DNA from: Parendozoicomonas sp. Alg238-R29
GTDB lineage: Bacteria; Pseudomonadota; Gammaproteobacteria; Pseudomonadales; Endozoicomonadaceae
DNA length: 64,000 nucleotides
Direction: 5' to 3'
NCBI RefSeq assembly: GCF_947331445.1
Contig: NZ_CAMZOG010000002.1
Location: forward strand, 51,011 to 115,010
Both the position numbers and the translations under genes were made by a program. Positions 1 through 8,119 of the stretch are shown piece by piece. Below the pieces are notes generated by a model. The model was not told the DNA's origin and made no database searches. It saw nothing but the letters and a program-made list of their open reading frames with translations. How positions within the stretch are numbered: the first letter of the stretch is position 1; each line of letters opens with the position of its first letter.

Positions 1-289
1 CGTGTTCGGCATCGACAAAAGCACACGTGTGGCCAGTCTTCTGAGCTTCAGCAATCAAGCTGAGAGTCATGGTTGTTTTACCAGAGGATTCCGGTCCGTA
101 AATTTCAACAACACGGCCTTTAGGCAATCCGCCAATACCCAAAGCGATATCCAGCTGCAGGGAACCGGTAGAAATGGCTGGAATAGCTTCCCGCTTCTGA
201 TCGCCCATGCGCATAACAGCGCCTTTACCAAACTGGCGCTCAATCTGGCCAAGCGCAGCACTCAGCGCTTTTTTCTTGTTGTCATCCAT
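1..289 (-). CDS. recA: RecA recombinase, N-terminal part (runs off the window)
   Basis: This is the first 96 residues of RecA, the DNA-strand exchange ATPase and LexA co-protease. The reverse strand from 289 begins [20 protein letters not shown] and contains the Walker A loop GPESSGKT, followed by a stretch ending in FVDAEH; all are standard RecA sequence. A GAGGTGAG ribosome-binding site sits just upstream of the ATG. The gene is cut by the left edge, so only the N-terminal and early core regions can be seen. It lies downstream of pncC on the same strand, the usual gammaproteobacterial pncC/cinA-recA order, and a LexA box lies in the gap. Identification is secure. Confidence 0.97.
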   Translation of the reverse strand, partial: MDDNKKKALSAALGQIERQFGKGAVMRMGDQKREAIPAISTGSLQLDIALGIGGLPKGRVVEIYGPESSGKTTMTLSLIAEAQKTGHTCAFVDAEH

Positions 290-427
290 TCTCTCACCTC
301 ACTCGCAATTGTCCCGGTTGCTTTCCGCTAATCAAACATCTTCGTCAGCCACATTCGGATAGTATCACTGACTTGGAAACTCACCTGAGAAGTTGTCGGT
401 TTAAATACTGTATGAACAAACACAAAA

Positions 428-447
428 TACTGTATACATAAACAGTA
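428..447. promoter_or_regulatory. LexA (SOS) box upstream of recA
   Basis: TACTGTATACATAAACAGTA fits the gammaproteobacterial LexA operator (CTG-N10-CAG with AT-rich centre). It lies about 140 bp upstream of the recA ATG, in the recA-pncC gap. A half-matching site (TACTGTATGAACAAACAC) begins about 22 bp further toward recA, near 406, and could give weaker cooperative binding. Damage-inducible control of recA is the expected role. Confidence 0.9.
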
Positions 448-515
448 TTAAAACACACCTTTTGAAAAACGCATAGTTTTATCCAATTTCCAGAAAAGGA
501 AAGTGAATTAAGTGG

Positions 516-1013
516 TTACTTATTGAGCTGACACTGTTTCATTAAGCCTTTAATTGCTGTATCAACGGTCTGATTCCTTACCGCTTCACGGTCTCCCGAA
601 AACAGAAATTGTTTTGCATAAGGCTCTAACCCTTCTCTTCCCCAGGCTATCCAGACAGTACCTACGGGCTTTTCTTCAGAGCCACCATCAGGTCCAGCCA
701 CACCACTGACAGCAACCGATAGAGTTCCATCACTATGGCTTAGTGCTCCGCTGGCCATCGCCAGCACCACTTGTTCACTGACAGCGCCAACCCGCTCAAA
801 CAAATCATTCGGCACCCCAAGAAAACGGTGCTTTGCCCTGTTTGTATAGGTAATAAAGCCACCTTCACACCATTGAGAACTGCCTGGGATATCTGTAAGA
901 GTTTTCATAATGCCGCCCCCAGTACAGGACTCGGCGGTAATCACTTTCTGGCCTGATTTGAGAAAGACTTCCCCAGCTTGAACTGCCAGAGCTTGAAGCG
1001 TTGCGTCTGCCAC
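516..1013 (-). CDS. pncC: Nicotinamide-nucleotide amidase (PncC/CinA C-terminal domain)
   Basis: This protein converts nicotinamide mononucleotide to nicotinic acid mononucleotide and ammonia in pyridine-nucleotide salvage. It is 165 residues long, the size of stand-alone PncC (the CinA C-terminal domain only). The family signature TAESCTGG is at residues 26-33, and SGVAGPDGG and KPVGTVWIA follow later. It lies upstream of recA on the same strand, as in many Gammaproteobacteria where pncC/cinA is the gene before recA. The MITE-like repeat begins about 35 bp upstream of its start, so its promoter may lie inside or next to that element. Confidence 0.93.
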   Translation of the reverse strand: MADATLQALAVQAGEVFLKSGQKVITAESCTGGGIMKTLTDIPGSSQWCEGGFITYTNRAKHRFLGVPNDLFERVGAVSEQVVLAMASGALSHSDGTLSVAVSGVAGPDGGSEEKPVGTVWIAWGREGLEPYAKQFLFSGDREAVRNQTVDTAIKGLMKQCQLNK

Positions 1014-1046
1014 TATCGTATTCCCAGAAATTGGCGTTCAAAAGAT

Positions 1047-1332
1047 TAGGGGGCGTTCTCAATTAAGCATACGACGCAGTGGCGCTGAAAGCCGCCAAGC
1101 GTTAGAAAGGCTTGTGAAAATCGCAGTTATTCCACATTGAACAAGCCTGACGCAGCGGATGGCGGCTTTCAGCGCCACCCGAAGGGCATTGCCGAGAGCC
1201 TCTATGGCTGCGTTGCAGCATTTTGAAAGGCAACAAGCATTCCGGCAATGCTGCGCCCTATAGTGCCTCTGGGTATGCCCATAGGGACTCTCGACAATGC
1301 TGAGTTCGATGCTTAATTGAGAACGTCCCCTA
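1047..1332. repeat. MITE-like element with perfect terminal inverted repeats and TA flanks
   Basis: The two ends of this 0.28-kb stretch are inverted copies of each other. The inner 17 bases (1054-1070 and 1309-1325) match perfectly, and outward to the flanking TA dinucleotides only one position differs. TA on both sides (1047-1048 and 1331-1332) is what a Tc1/mariner-IS630-type insertion at TA would leave. Inside, an 18-base perfect inverted repeat (1080-1097 and 1160-1177) would form a strong stem. No transposase is encoded, so this would be a non-autonomous element mobilised in trans. Part of it is repeated, diverged, at about 6262-6375. The family name is inference. The rest of the pncC-to-1549 gap (1333-1500) shows no gene. 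Confidence 0.75.
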
Positions 1333-1502
1333 GCTGTTCCAGAATCAGTAACATTGCCCGTTCTCTTAAATTCTCGCAACAGGGAGAAGGGTAAACAGAG
1401 ATGAGCAGTCCCCTTCGGCGTAATATTTACTACTTTTCACTCAGGTTCATAAAGGGGAAAATATCAGGAGGCAAAGAGTAATAACTTCTGCTGAATGCAA
1501 CA

Positions 1503-1524
1503 AGGCCTGCAAAAGTGCAGGCCT
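1503..1524 (-). terminator. Hairpin downstream of the 1549-2436 gene
   Basis: A 9-bp perfect stem (AGGCCTGCA / TGCAGGCCT) closes on a 4-base loop 25 bp beyond the stop codon of the minus-strand gene. The T tract on the minus-strand side is weak, so termination efficiency is uncertain. Confidence 0.6.
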
Positions 1525-1548
1525 CATTTAAGTGTTGCTAAGGGGGGG

Positions 1549-2436
1549 TCACCCTTGGCTGTCGTGCTGCCAAACAATACCCAGAGCTTTTTCATCAATA
1601 ACATTGCGCCATGGAAACTCCTGATCCTGTTGCATTTCATAGAGATGCTGAATCATCACCTGCAGGCCAGTACGCATTCCACCATCAATTCCGCTATCGC
1701 AGCGGAAGAAATCTTCGCCAAGCTGGTAACCTTCTTTCCAGAAAGGAATCGCATCCTCCACTCGTCTCACCAACTGGTGCACTGCCTTAGCCTCATCCCT
1801 GTCCCGAAGACGGGTTTCCAGTGTACGCAGATATGCAAGCATCACCCGAGGGTCACGGGCGCAACGCTTTTCCACCCATTCAATTGTTCTTGAACGGCAC
1901 TCCAGCATGCGGGCTGCAGTGATCTGCTCACTGGAGAAAAGTCCGGAATTCCAGAAATCACACAACGTGACCGGAAGAATCGCTGGTTCACCAGGCACTC
2001 CCCGCAAAGTCAGATTAAGAATATCTTCAACCAAGTCGCGGGATAGGGTATCAACCCGCCAGAGCGCTTCCTGACAAAGCTCGTCAACTGACAGGTTCAC
2101 CAGCGACTGAGCCTGCTCAATTTGCCAGTGCCTAACCTTATTAAACACACTCCCCGTTCTGCTAAACCCTTTCTTCGAGTGATACTGAAGCAAACCAGTA
2201 GCCATCAAAGCCAAATCAGCACGAATTTCCGCCTCTCGCAGTGAGCACTCGTCAGCGGTTTGGATAAGCCGTAAACGCTCATGCACCAGCCCGTGCTCAA
2301 GACTTGCCATAATTCGCCGTGTCTGCCACCGGTTGGACAGGCTTTCCAGCGGAAGGATATTCCCGGAGAAACCTGCGGCGAACGAATAATATCCGGGATT
2401 TAAGCCTGCGGCGTTCCCCAGTCTCTCCATGACCAT
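1549..2436 (-). CDS. Protein of unknown function, 295 residues
   Basis: I do not recognise this family. The 295-residue product is soluble in appearance: no signal peptide, no membrane segment. It is rich in Leu, Arg and Glu with long amphipathic helical stretches, for instance around residues 55-115 and 170-240. The ATG at 2436 is preceded by AGGGAG at good spacing; in-frame coding continues to TGA-type termination followed by the hairpin at 1503-1524. It has the same orientation as the PLP-enzyme gene upstream (113-bp gap), so the two may be co-transcribed. Codon use looks like its neighbours and gives no sign of recent transfer. It could be an uncharacterised gammaproteobacterial regulator or scaffold, but nothing in the sequence decides this. 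Confidence 0.7.
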   Translation of the reverse strand: MVMERLGNAAGLNPGYYSFAAGFSGNILPLESLSNRWQTRRIMASLEHGLVHERLRLIQTADECSLREAEIRADLALMATGLLQYHSKKGFSRTGSVFNKVRHWQIEQAQSLVNLSVDELCQEALWRVDTLSRDLVEDILNLTLRGVPGEPAILPVTLCDFWNSGLFSSEQITAARMLECRSRTIEWVEKRCARDPRVMLAYLRTLETRLRDRDEAKAVHQLVRRVEDAIPFWKEGYQLGEDFFRCDSGIDGGMRTGLQVMIQHLYEMQQDQEFPWRNVIDEKALGIVWQHDSQG

Positions 2437-2549
2437 GCACTCCCTGCAGCAGTAAGAATCAAAGAAATTGAATTCCGTTTCGGTAGAAAGTTATCGGCTT
2501 CCCGGAAAGATTCTTGTCAGGAGAATGGGGAATTTTTCAGAAACTGCGT

Positions 2550-3881
2550 TTACTCACCACATCCGTCCACTTCTCTGGCTGGATACTGCTGCAACACCGG
2601 CCACTCACCAACAACTGCACCACCACGCAGGGCCCTGATAGCGCCAAACTGCAACATAACGAACTCGCTCTGGGAGGGGAGCAGGAATATATAATCATCC
2701 ACCTCTAACCCATTGAAACCATGTGTTGTTAACAGTTCCTGGTTTGTACTGCGACCGTACACGGAATTGGTTTTCAAACCAACGGGAGAGCAAACGCTGG
2801 CCATCCACCAGCCGCCGTAAATAAAAAAGGAGGTTTTGCCCTGTTTGCAAAGAGCAGAAAACAGCGGTTTTAAAGCTTCCAGATAAGGAATGGTTAGCCC
2901 ATCCAGCTTTTTTAACACACGGGTTGCTATGAAGAGCGCGGGTTTATGGTCGGCCAAAGATGGAATATCAAAGTCAGAGGCCTTCATAAAGGCTGACCCG
3001 ATAGTGATATCATTATAGCCGCCCCAGTCATTCGCAGTGTTCATCTGGTAGGTATAACTTCCGGCGCCATTCAGGCAAAGCTCCCCACTCCAGAGGCTTG
3101 GCCATTTATGGCGTAAATACGTAGTAAAACCCCTGAACCGCTTAGCCACTTTCACTTTTTCTTTTTCCCGTGCTTTATCTCCTGTGCCCGGAAAGGCTGG
3201 AGCCTTGGCAATATGGGCATCGTACCCCATTAAACCAGCAAGTTTGAGATGTTCGCGATTATGGGCAAGCAGTAACAACACTCTATCAAACTCCTGAAAA
3301 TTTCCCACACCTCCACGATGAAGCCCAACATCCACCTCAATACTGATATTAAGAGTCAGTTTTTTTCTCTTGGCCACTTCACAATACTCAGAGAGTCGCT
3401 CACAGGTATCAACCAACCATTGAATTCGGCTGATTTCTGCTATTTCCTGTGGTTCGAGCCGTTCAAGAAAATCTGTGAACACTGCCACCGGAAATGGTTT
3501 ACCAATCAGAAGGTCAGCCTTTGGAAAATGACGCAGCATCTGCAGTGCGAAAGGACTGTGGAATGCCATGACCCGCTGGGTTCCCATCTTTTCCATTAGA
3601 TATTCAATAAGGCTCATACAGGGCAATGACTTGACTGCGATGCGCACTCGGGAGGTATCACCAAGATGCTTTTTCACCATCGCAATGTTGTGGTCAACCC
3701 TGTCCAGATCCACGAGAAGAACCGGATAACCAGGCTCCCGCTGGCGCAATAAGCGATTAAGGGAGGAAAAATAATCATTATGGGGAGCACTGCTGTTTTT
3801 ATTCCGCAGGATTAGAAACACGCCTATTACCAGCGACAAAAGCAGCACCCAGCCAACTACAAACATGCAGGACTCCCGCAA
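2550..3881 (-). CDS. Membrane-anchored fold-type III PLP enzyme (alanine racemase / D-threonine aldolase-like)
   Basis: The 443-residue product has one N-terminal membrane helix (about residues 6-26) and then an alanine-racemase-type barrel. The barrel opens with PVLLVDLDRVDHNI (53-66), followed by RIAVKSLP, where Lys84 is the likely pyridoxal-phosphate lysine. EVDVGLHRGG and GYDAHIAK further along fit the D-threonine aldolase/DSD1-type branch rather than true alanine racemase. A C-terminal beta domain contains a GAG/NWGGY-like stretch and several Cys residues that could bind a metal. Substrate is not predictable; D-amino acid or hydroxy-amino acid lyase/epimerase activity is possible. Anchoring in the inner membrane is unusual for this fold. 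It is divergent from avtA, with promoters of both in the 133-bp gap. Confidence 0.75.
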   Translation of the reverse strand: MRESCMFVVGWVLLLSLVIGVFLILRNKNSSAPHNDYFSSLNRLLRQREPGYPVLLVDLDRVDHNIAMVKKHLGDTSRVRIAVKSLPCMSLIEYLMEKMGTQRVMAFHSPFALQMLRHFPKADLLIGKPFPVAVFTDFLERLEPQEIAEISRIQWLVDTCERLSEYCEVAKRKKLTLNISIEVDVGLHRGGVGNFQEFDRVLLLLAHNREHLKLAGLMGYDAHIAKAPAFPGTGDKAREKEKVKVAKRFRGFTTYLRHKWPSLWSGELCLNGAGSYTYQMNTANDWGGYNDITIGSAFMKASDFDIPSLADHKPALFIATRVLKKLDGLTIPYLEALKPLFSALCKQGKTSFFIYGGWWMASVCSPVGLKTNSVYGRSTNQELLTTHGFNGLEVDDYIFLLPSQSEFVMLQFGAIRALRGGAVVGEWPVLQQYPAREVDGCGE

Positions 3882-4014
3882 AAGATTCCAAAGATAGACT
3901 TTTTCCCCAAATTCGTATGGATTCCCAAAAAACCTTTCTACACAGTAAGATAGGCTTATAGAAGGCCTCTACAAAAGAGGTCATTGTGAGCACTCAACTT
4001 AAGTCGAGAAAAAG

Positions 4015-5268
4015 ATGAAGCTGTCCAAGTTCGGGGAGAAATTTACCAGTCATTCAGGGATTCTGTCGTTGATGGATGACCTGGGTAACGCCCTGGCCGA
4101 TAACGACCATATGATAATGATGGGCGGTGGCAACCCTGCTCATATTCCAGAAGTAGAAGACATCTTCCAGCAGCGCCTGCAGCGTATTGTTGATTCACAA
4201 ACCGAATTCACTCGCTTTATCGGCACCTACGATCCACCAGCAGGCGATCAGGCCTTTTGCCGGGAACTGGCAGCCATGTTGAAACGCCGATTTGGCTGGA
4301 ACCTAACGGAACGTAATATCTGCCTGACCCATGGCAGCCAGACGGCGTTTTTTATGCTGTTTAATATGTTTGGCGGTGAAGATAGTAACGGCCGTAACCG
4401 CCGTATTCAGCTGCCCATGGCTCCAGAATACATTGGCTATACCGACAGTGGTATTGCAGAAGATCTTTTTGTGGCTGGCAAACCGGATATCGAAGAGATT
4501 GATGCTCACACCTTTAAGTACCATGTCAACTTCAGCAATGTCACCGTGAACGAAAATACTGCGGCTTTTTGCGTATCAAGGCCAACCAATCCGACAGGTA
4601 ATGTCCTGACCGATCAGGAGATAGAAACACTGGATAGTCTGGCAAAACACCATGATATCCCCCTGATCATTGATGGCGCCTATGGTCTGCCCTTCCCTGA
4701 ACTGATTTTCACCGATGCCACACCATACTGGGATGAGCACGTTATTCTCTGCCTGAGCCTGTCAAAGCTCGGGCTTCCGGCACTGCGTACCGGTATTGTT
4801 ATTGCCAGCGAAGAAGTGATCTCAGCAGTCTCCGGTATCAGCGCCATTACCAGCCTTGCTCCCAACAGTGCCGGATGTATGATGGTCAGTGATATGGTGC
4901 GGGATGACAGTATCATTAGTCTCAGCCAGAAGATTATTCGCCCTTGGTACGAGGAGCGGCTGAGGTTTGCGCAACAGGTGCTTCACGATCAATTGGGTAG
5001 CCTGCCATGGGCCATGCATAAACCCGAGGGTGCTATGTTCCTATGGCTGTGGTTCAAGGATCTGCCCGTGAGCAGCTTGGAACTTTACGAACGATTGAAA
5101 AAACGCGGTGTACTTGTTGTCTCTGGTCACTACTTCTTCCCGGGCATGAATGAAGAATGGCCCCATAAGAATGAGTGTTTGAGAGTCACTTACACCCGTG
5201 ATCAGGCCACTGTACAGAAAGGAATAACCATTATCGCTGAAGAAGTGCGTAAACTTTACGGGCAGTAA
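4015..5268 (+). CDS. avtA: Valine--pyruvate aminotransferase (alanine/valine transaminase)
   Basis: AvtA exchanges amino groups between L-valine and pyruvate, giving alanine and 2-ketoisovalerate. The product is 417 residues, the same length as E. coli AvtA, and starts MKLSKFGEKFTSHSGILSLM, typical of the family. The fold-type I aminotransferase signature is present: SRPTNPTGNV at 188-197, Asp220 of the IIDGAYG motif, and Lys251 in LSLSKLG as the expected Schiff-base lysine, with Arg258 nearby. The ATG at 4015 follows a weak purine-rich site (GAGAAAAAG). It faces away from the PLP-enzyme gene on the left. A short antiporter fragment follows in the same direction. Confidence 0.95.
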   Translation: MKLSKFGEKFTSHSGILSLMDDLGNALADNDHMIMMGGGNPAHIPEVEDIFQQRLQRIVDSQTEFTRFIGTYDPPAGDQAFCRELAAMLKRRFGWNLTERNICLTHGSQTAFFMLFNMFGGEDSNGRNRRIQLPMAPEYIGYTDSGIAEDLFVAGKPDIEEIDAHTFKYHVNFSNVTVNENTAAFCVSRPTNPTGNVLTDQEIETLDSLAKHHDIPLIIDGAYGLPFPELIFTDATPYWDEHVILCLSLSKLGLPALRTGIVIASEEVISAVSGISAITSLAPNSAGCMMVSDMVRDDSIISLSQKIIRPWYEERLRFAQQVLHDQLGSLPWAMHKPEGAMFLWLWFKDLPVSSLELYERLKKRGVLVVSGHYFFPGMNEEWPHKNECLRVTYTRDQATVQKGITIIAEEVRKLYGQ

Positions 5269-5316
5269 CGGCACCATAAGTATTGGTGGCTGGCTGTTTA
5301 CCGGAGCGGACTGGTC

Positions 5317-5565
5317 ATGATGCTGGGCCGAAAGAATAAAGATGGCTTGCCTATGCTGACCACCAAAGACGTTGTGATTACGTCTCTGGCGTTCCTTTAC
5401 TCTCTGTGGGCTCTTGCCGGTAGCGGGCAGGAAACAGTGTACTGGGGCTTCCTGCTTTTAATCGCGGGTCTGCCAATCTATATCTGGGTTGAATATCAAA
5501 AACGAAAATACAACCCGCAGCCATTCATAGGCTCACAGGCAGAAGCTCTGGAGAGCTCTGTATAA
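5317..5565 (+). pseudogene. C-terminal fragment of an APC-family amino-acid antiporter
   Basis: The 82-residue reading frame holds two hydrophobic helices (about 19-34 and 41-57), followed by a YQKRK-type basic end. TTKDVVITSLAFLYSLWA and VYWGFLLLIAGLPIYIW resemble the last two helices of basic amino-acid/polyamine antiporters (ArcD, AdiC and PotE relatives) of the APC superfamily. A full transporter would need about 12 helices, so this is a remnant or a very short derived protein. The same frame remains open upstream as far as the avtA stop codon (5266-5268), which suggests that a deletion joined the two. The ATG at 5317 has no good ribosome-binding site. The resemblance is from memory of the family, so the assignment is moderate. 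Confidence 0.55.
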
Positions 5566-5574
5566 CCCACCATC

Positions 5575-5605
5575 AAGCCGCTGCTTTCCAGCGGCTTTTT
5601 CTTTT
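5575..5605 (+). terminator. Rho-independent terminator after avtA and the antiporter fragment
   Basis: A 9-bp perfect stem (AAGCCGCTG / CAGCGGCTT, 5575-5583 and 5589-5597) with a 5-base loop is followed by TTTCTTTT. It lies 10 bp after the stop codon at 5565. Confidence 0.9.
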
Positions 5606-5693
5606 AACTGATAAGCGTTGAATCCTCAAAGTTAGCTGGATTTTCCGGGAATCTCCTTCTAACTTTCAGAAATCACCCGCCGAGGATTCTTTC

Positions 5694-6227
5694 ATGAAAC
5701 GCCTTTTTTCCTCCGCCCTGATTCTGAGCGGTTTACTCTTGGGATCAGCCTCTACTCTGACTTTATCACCTGCCGTATTGGCCGACACAGGTAAATCTAC
5801 GAACAGCGACAACACTCTCAGGCTTGAAAGAATCATCAGCATCGCCCGCGAGAAGCAACCAACTATGCGGGTAATCAATACTTTTGAATCCACCTTTCAA
5901 GGGAAAGAAGTTGACCAGGTTTTCTACTTTCTCCCGAAAGACAAAGCAACCCGGATTATGACCGTTGACTCATTGTCAGGGAAGGTTCTCGAAGATCGCC
6001 CCTACAGTGTTCCGGAAAAGAGAACCACCATTCCTCTGGAAACACTGATAACGCAGCTGCGGGAAAAATACAGCATTCAAAAGATTATTCGCACCCGTAC
6101 AGCTCAGCAGGATGGGCGGGATGTACGCATTATTATTTACGTAGACAAACTCAAGCAGCAACGTCTGATGATTGTTGATACCAAAACCGGGGAAGTTATA
6201 TCTGATAAAGCCCGTAAGTTATCCTGA
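5694..6227 (+). CDS. Exported protein with two PepSY-like repeats
   Basis: The 177-residue product has a signal peptide (hydrophobic core about residues 5-28, Ala-rich end near ALA). The mature part appears to contain two related halves, each ending in a VD..(S/T)GKVL or VDTKTGEVI turn: about 41-97 (RIISIARE ... VDSLSGKVLED) and 108-172 (LITQLREKYS ... VDTKTGEVIS). This helix-strand layout with a TG(K/E)V turn is the PepSY pattern, a domain of secreted or membrane proteins thought to inhibit proteases or sense envelope conditions. It is monocistronic, with a terminator on the left and the repeat copy on the right. PepSY assignment is by pattern only. Confidence 0.65.
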   Translation: MKRLFSSALILSGLLLGSASTLTLSPAVLADTGKSTNSDNTLRLERIISIAREKQPTMRVINTFESTFQGKEVDQVFYFLPKDKATRIMTVDSLSGKVLEDRPYSVPEKRTTIPLETLITQLREKYSIQKIIRTRTAQQDGRDVRIIIYVDKLKQQRLMIVDTKTGEVISDKARKLS

Positions 6228-6261
6228 ACCAGGCTCCGTTGATGCGACCCAGTGACTCTAA

Positions 6262-6375
6262 GGGTATTCACGAGCACTTTTACAGCATCGTTACAGCCTC
6301 TTGAAAGGCAACCAGCATCCCAGCAGTGCTGTGCCTACCTGTAAAGCGCTCGCGAATGCTGGGTTCGATAAGCTT
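6262..6375. repeat. Diverged second copy of part of the MITE-like element
   Basis: This stretch aligns with 1186-1313. The shared core TTGAAAGGCAAC, then AGCAT(T/C)CC, then GCA(A/G)TGCTG(C/T)GCC, is followed in both copies by AATGCTG(A/G)GTTCGAT. The terminal inverted repeats seen at 1047-1332 are not recognisable here, but an internal imperfect inverted pair (ATTCACGAGCACTTTTACAG with CTGTAAAGCGCTCGCGAAT) could fold. It begins about 35 bp after the PepSY-like gene. Overall this is an older, partly deleted member of the same family. The rest of the 6228-6715 gap contains the hairpins at 6414-6435 and 6677-6697 and no supportable gene. Confidence 0.65.
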
Positions 6376-6413
6376 ATATAAACAAAACCTGACCTTACCT
6401 GCCCTTCAGGAAT

Positions 6414-6435
6414 CCCCGTGAACTCGGGGGTTCAC
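6414..6435. other. Overlapping hairpins resembling the right end of an IS200/IS605-type element
   Basis: CCCCG-6-CGGGG (6414-6418 / 6425-6429) overlaps GTGAAC-6-GTTCAC (6418-6423 / 6430-6435), preceded by TTCAGGAAT. A 'GGAATCCCCG...CGGGG' hairpin is typical of the 3' end of tnpB-bearing IS605-group elements, so this may be a relic. No tnpA or tnpB is nearby and the attribution rests on resemblance only. Confidence 0.3.
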
Positions 6436-6676
6436 TCTCCCTCTTAAGGCACTTGTCAGACTACGACCAAGGTGTAATAACGGATGCCTGAGATTTGCTC
6501 ACACTTACAATTATAAAAAGCCACCCCAGATTAACAAAATGCCAACCATCGAAGTAAAAAGGGTTGATATAAAAGGCGAAAACTTCAGTAAGTAAAGCCT
6601 CAACGCCTTTGGCAAAGATGCACACCCAAAGCCTCAGGAGTAGTGGCTTGCGTACCAAGCGGTGACGAAATAATGC

Positions 6677-6697
6677 CCCGAGCCATTCAGGTTCGGG
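6677..6697 (-). terminator. Probable arcD terminator
   Basis: On the minus strand an 8-bp stem (CCCGAACC / GGCTCGGG, one wobble pair) is followed by GCATTATTT. It begins 19 bp after the arcD stop codon. Confidence 0.6.
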
Positions 6698-6715
6698 TAT
6701 CTGCCTAAAAGCTAT

Positions 6716-8119
6716 TTAAGCGACCGCCCCAATACTCAAAACAATCATCAACAGCACGCTTAAAATAACCAACAACGGCCAGACAAAAGATAACCACTTA
6801 TTGTAAGACACCCGACCAATAGCCAGACCACCCATAACCACGCCAGAAGTAGGCGTAATCAGGTTTACTACACCACTTGCGGATTGATAAGCAGTAATCA
6901 CCAGGTCCCGGCCAACATTCGAGAAGTCTGCCAGTGGTGCCATAATGGGCATGGTTAATACCGCCAGTCCCGAAGTTGATGGCACAAAGAAAGACAGCAT
7001 TATCTGAATCCAGTACATCACATTAATAAAAGCTATAGACGATAATCCACTGACAGCCCGCTCCGCCCAGAACAACACCGTATCGGTAATCATTCCACCG
7101 TTCATCACAATCACAATACCGCGGGCAATACCGATAACCAAAGCAACCCCTAAAAGGTCAGCAGCACCAGCAACAAAAGTATCGGTAAACTCTTTTTCGC
7201 TGAGCCGTCCAACAATACCCACAACAATAGACATCACCAGAAACAGGGCAGACATCCGCGCCATCCACCATCCCTGGGATGACACACCCCAGATCATAAT
7301 GCCAAACGCCACAAGAAACAGGAGAAGAATAATTTTTCTCTGACCGTTGAGCTCAGGCACTCCACCCTCACTGGAGGATAGAAAGTGATCATTATTAGAC
7401 TGTTGCATGCTGGCAACGAGAGACATCGAAGGATCTTTGCGCACTTTTTCGGCGTAGCGCATTACATAAACAATACATACCAGCAAACCAATCACGTAAA
7501 TCACCAGTCGCAGGTTAAGGCCTTCGGTGAATGAAATACCCGCAGCGTCGGAAGCGATCACTGTTGCAAAGGGATTAACGGTTGAAGCCAGAGTGCCAAT
7601 ACCAGCTCCGATCAGAATGACGGCTACAGCGGTCAGCGCGTCATAACCCGCGGCAATCATGACCGGCAGCAACAAAAGATAAAAGGGAAGGGTTTCTTCC
7701 GCCATACCGTAGATTGTGCCGCCCATTGAGAACACAAACATCAATATGGGAATCATCCACTTCTCTTTTCCTTCCAAGCCCGACATAGCTGCGGCAATGC
7801 CGGCATCAATCGCCCCGGTGTGAGTAACAACGGCCAGGAACCCCCCGATAAATAACACAAACAGTGCGACGTCTATACCGTTAGCTTCATACGTATCAGG
7901 GTTATAAAAACCAGCTACTGGCGCCAGCACAACATCTTCAAAACCCTGGGGGTTGGGATCAACCTCATGATAAGTACCGGCAATCGGCACATCCTTACCT
8001 ATCGCCTCATCCAAACGGGTATCGTACTGTCCTGCCGGGACAATCCAGGTCAGAATGGCAACAAAAATGATAATGGCGACCAGTATTGTATAGGCCGAAG
8101 GAAAGCTGAACTGCTTCAT
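6716..8119 (-). CDS. arcD: Arginine/ornithine antiporter-type permease (YfcC/ArcD family)
   Basis: This is a polytopic inner-membrane transporter of 467 residues with about 11-13 hydrophobic segments. Its start MKQFSFPSAYTILVAIIIF, the TWIVPAGQYD loop, and the repeated half-sites around MGGTIYGMAEETLPFY and FFVPSTSGLAVLTMPIMAPL are typical of the YfcC/C4-dicarboxylate-anaerobic-carrier-like family, members of which act as ArcD in arginine deiminase loci. It is divergent from arcA, so import of arginine in exchange for ornithine is the likely job (inference from context). The reading frame could be extended to a TTG at 8206, but the ATG at 8119 matches the family start and has AGGG upstream, so I chose it. 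Confidence 0.85.
   Translation of the reverse strand: MKQFSFPSAYTILVAIIIFVAILTWIVPAGQYDTRLDEAIGKDVPIAGTYHEVDPNPQGFEDVVLAPVAGFYNPDTYEANGIDVALFVLFIGGFLAVVTHTGAIDAGIAAAMSGLEGKEKWMIPILMFVFSMGGTIYGMAEETLPFYLLLLPVMIAAGYDALTAVAVILIGAGIGTLASTVNPFATVIASDAAGISFTEGLNLRLVIYVIGLLVCIVYVMRYAEKVRKDPSMSLVASMQQSNNDHFLSSSEGGVPELNGQRKIILLLFLVAFGIMIWGVSSQGWWMARMSALFLVMSIVVGIVGRLSEKEFTDTFVAGAADLLGVALVIGIARGIVIVMNGGMITDTVLFWAERAVSGLSSIAFINVMYWIQIMLSFFVPSTSGLAVLTMPIMAPLADFSNVGRDLVITAYQSASGVVNLITPTSGVVMGGLAIGRVSYNKWLSFVWPLLVILSVLLMIVLSIGAVA

Noticed and set aside
1059..1379. 106-residue minus-strand reading frame across the MITE-like element
   Set aside because: It lies almost wholly within the inverted-repeat element, has biased odd composition and no ribosome-binding site; the repeat explains it.
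6461..6658. 65-residue hydrophobic minus-strand frame
   Set aside because: No start signal or neighbour support, and no homology recognised.
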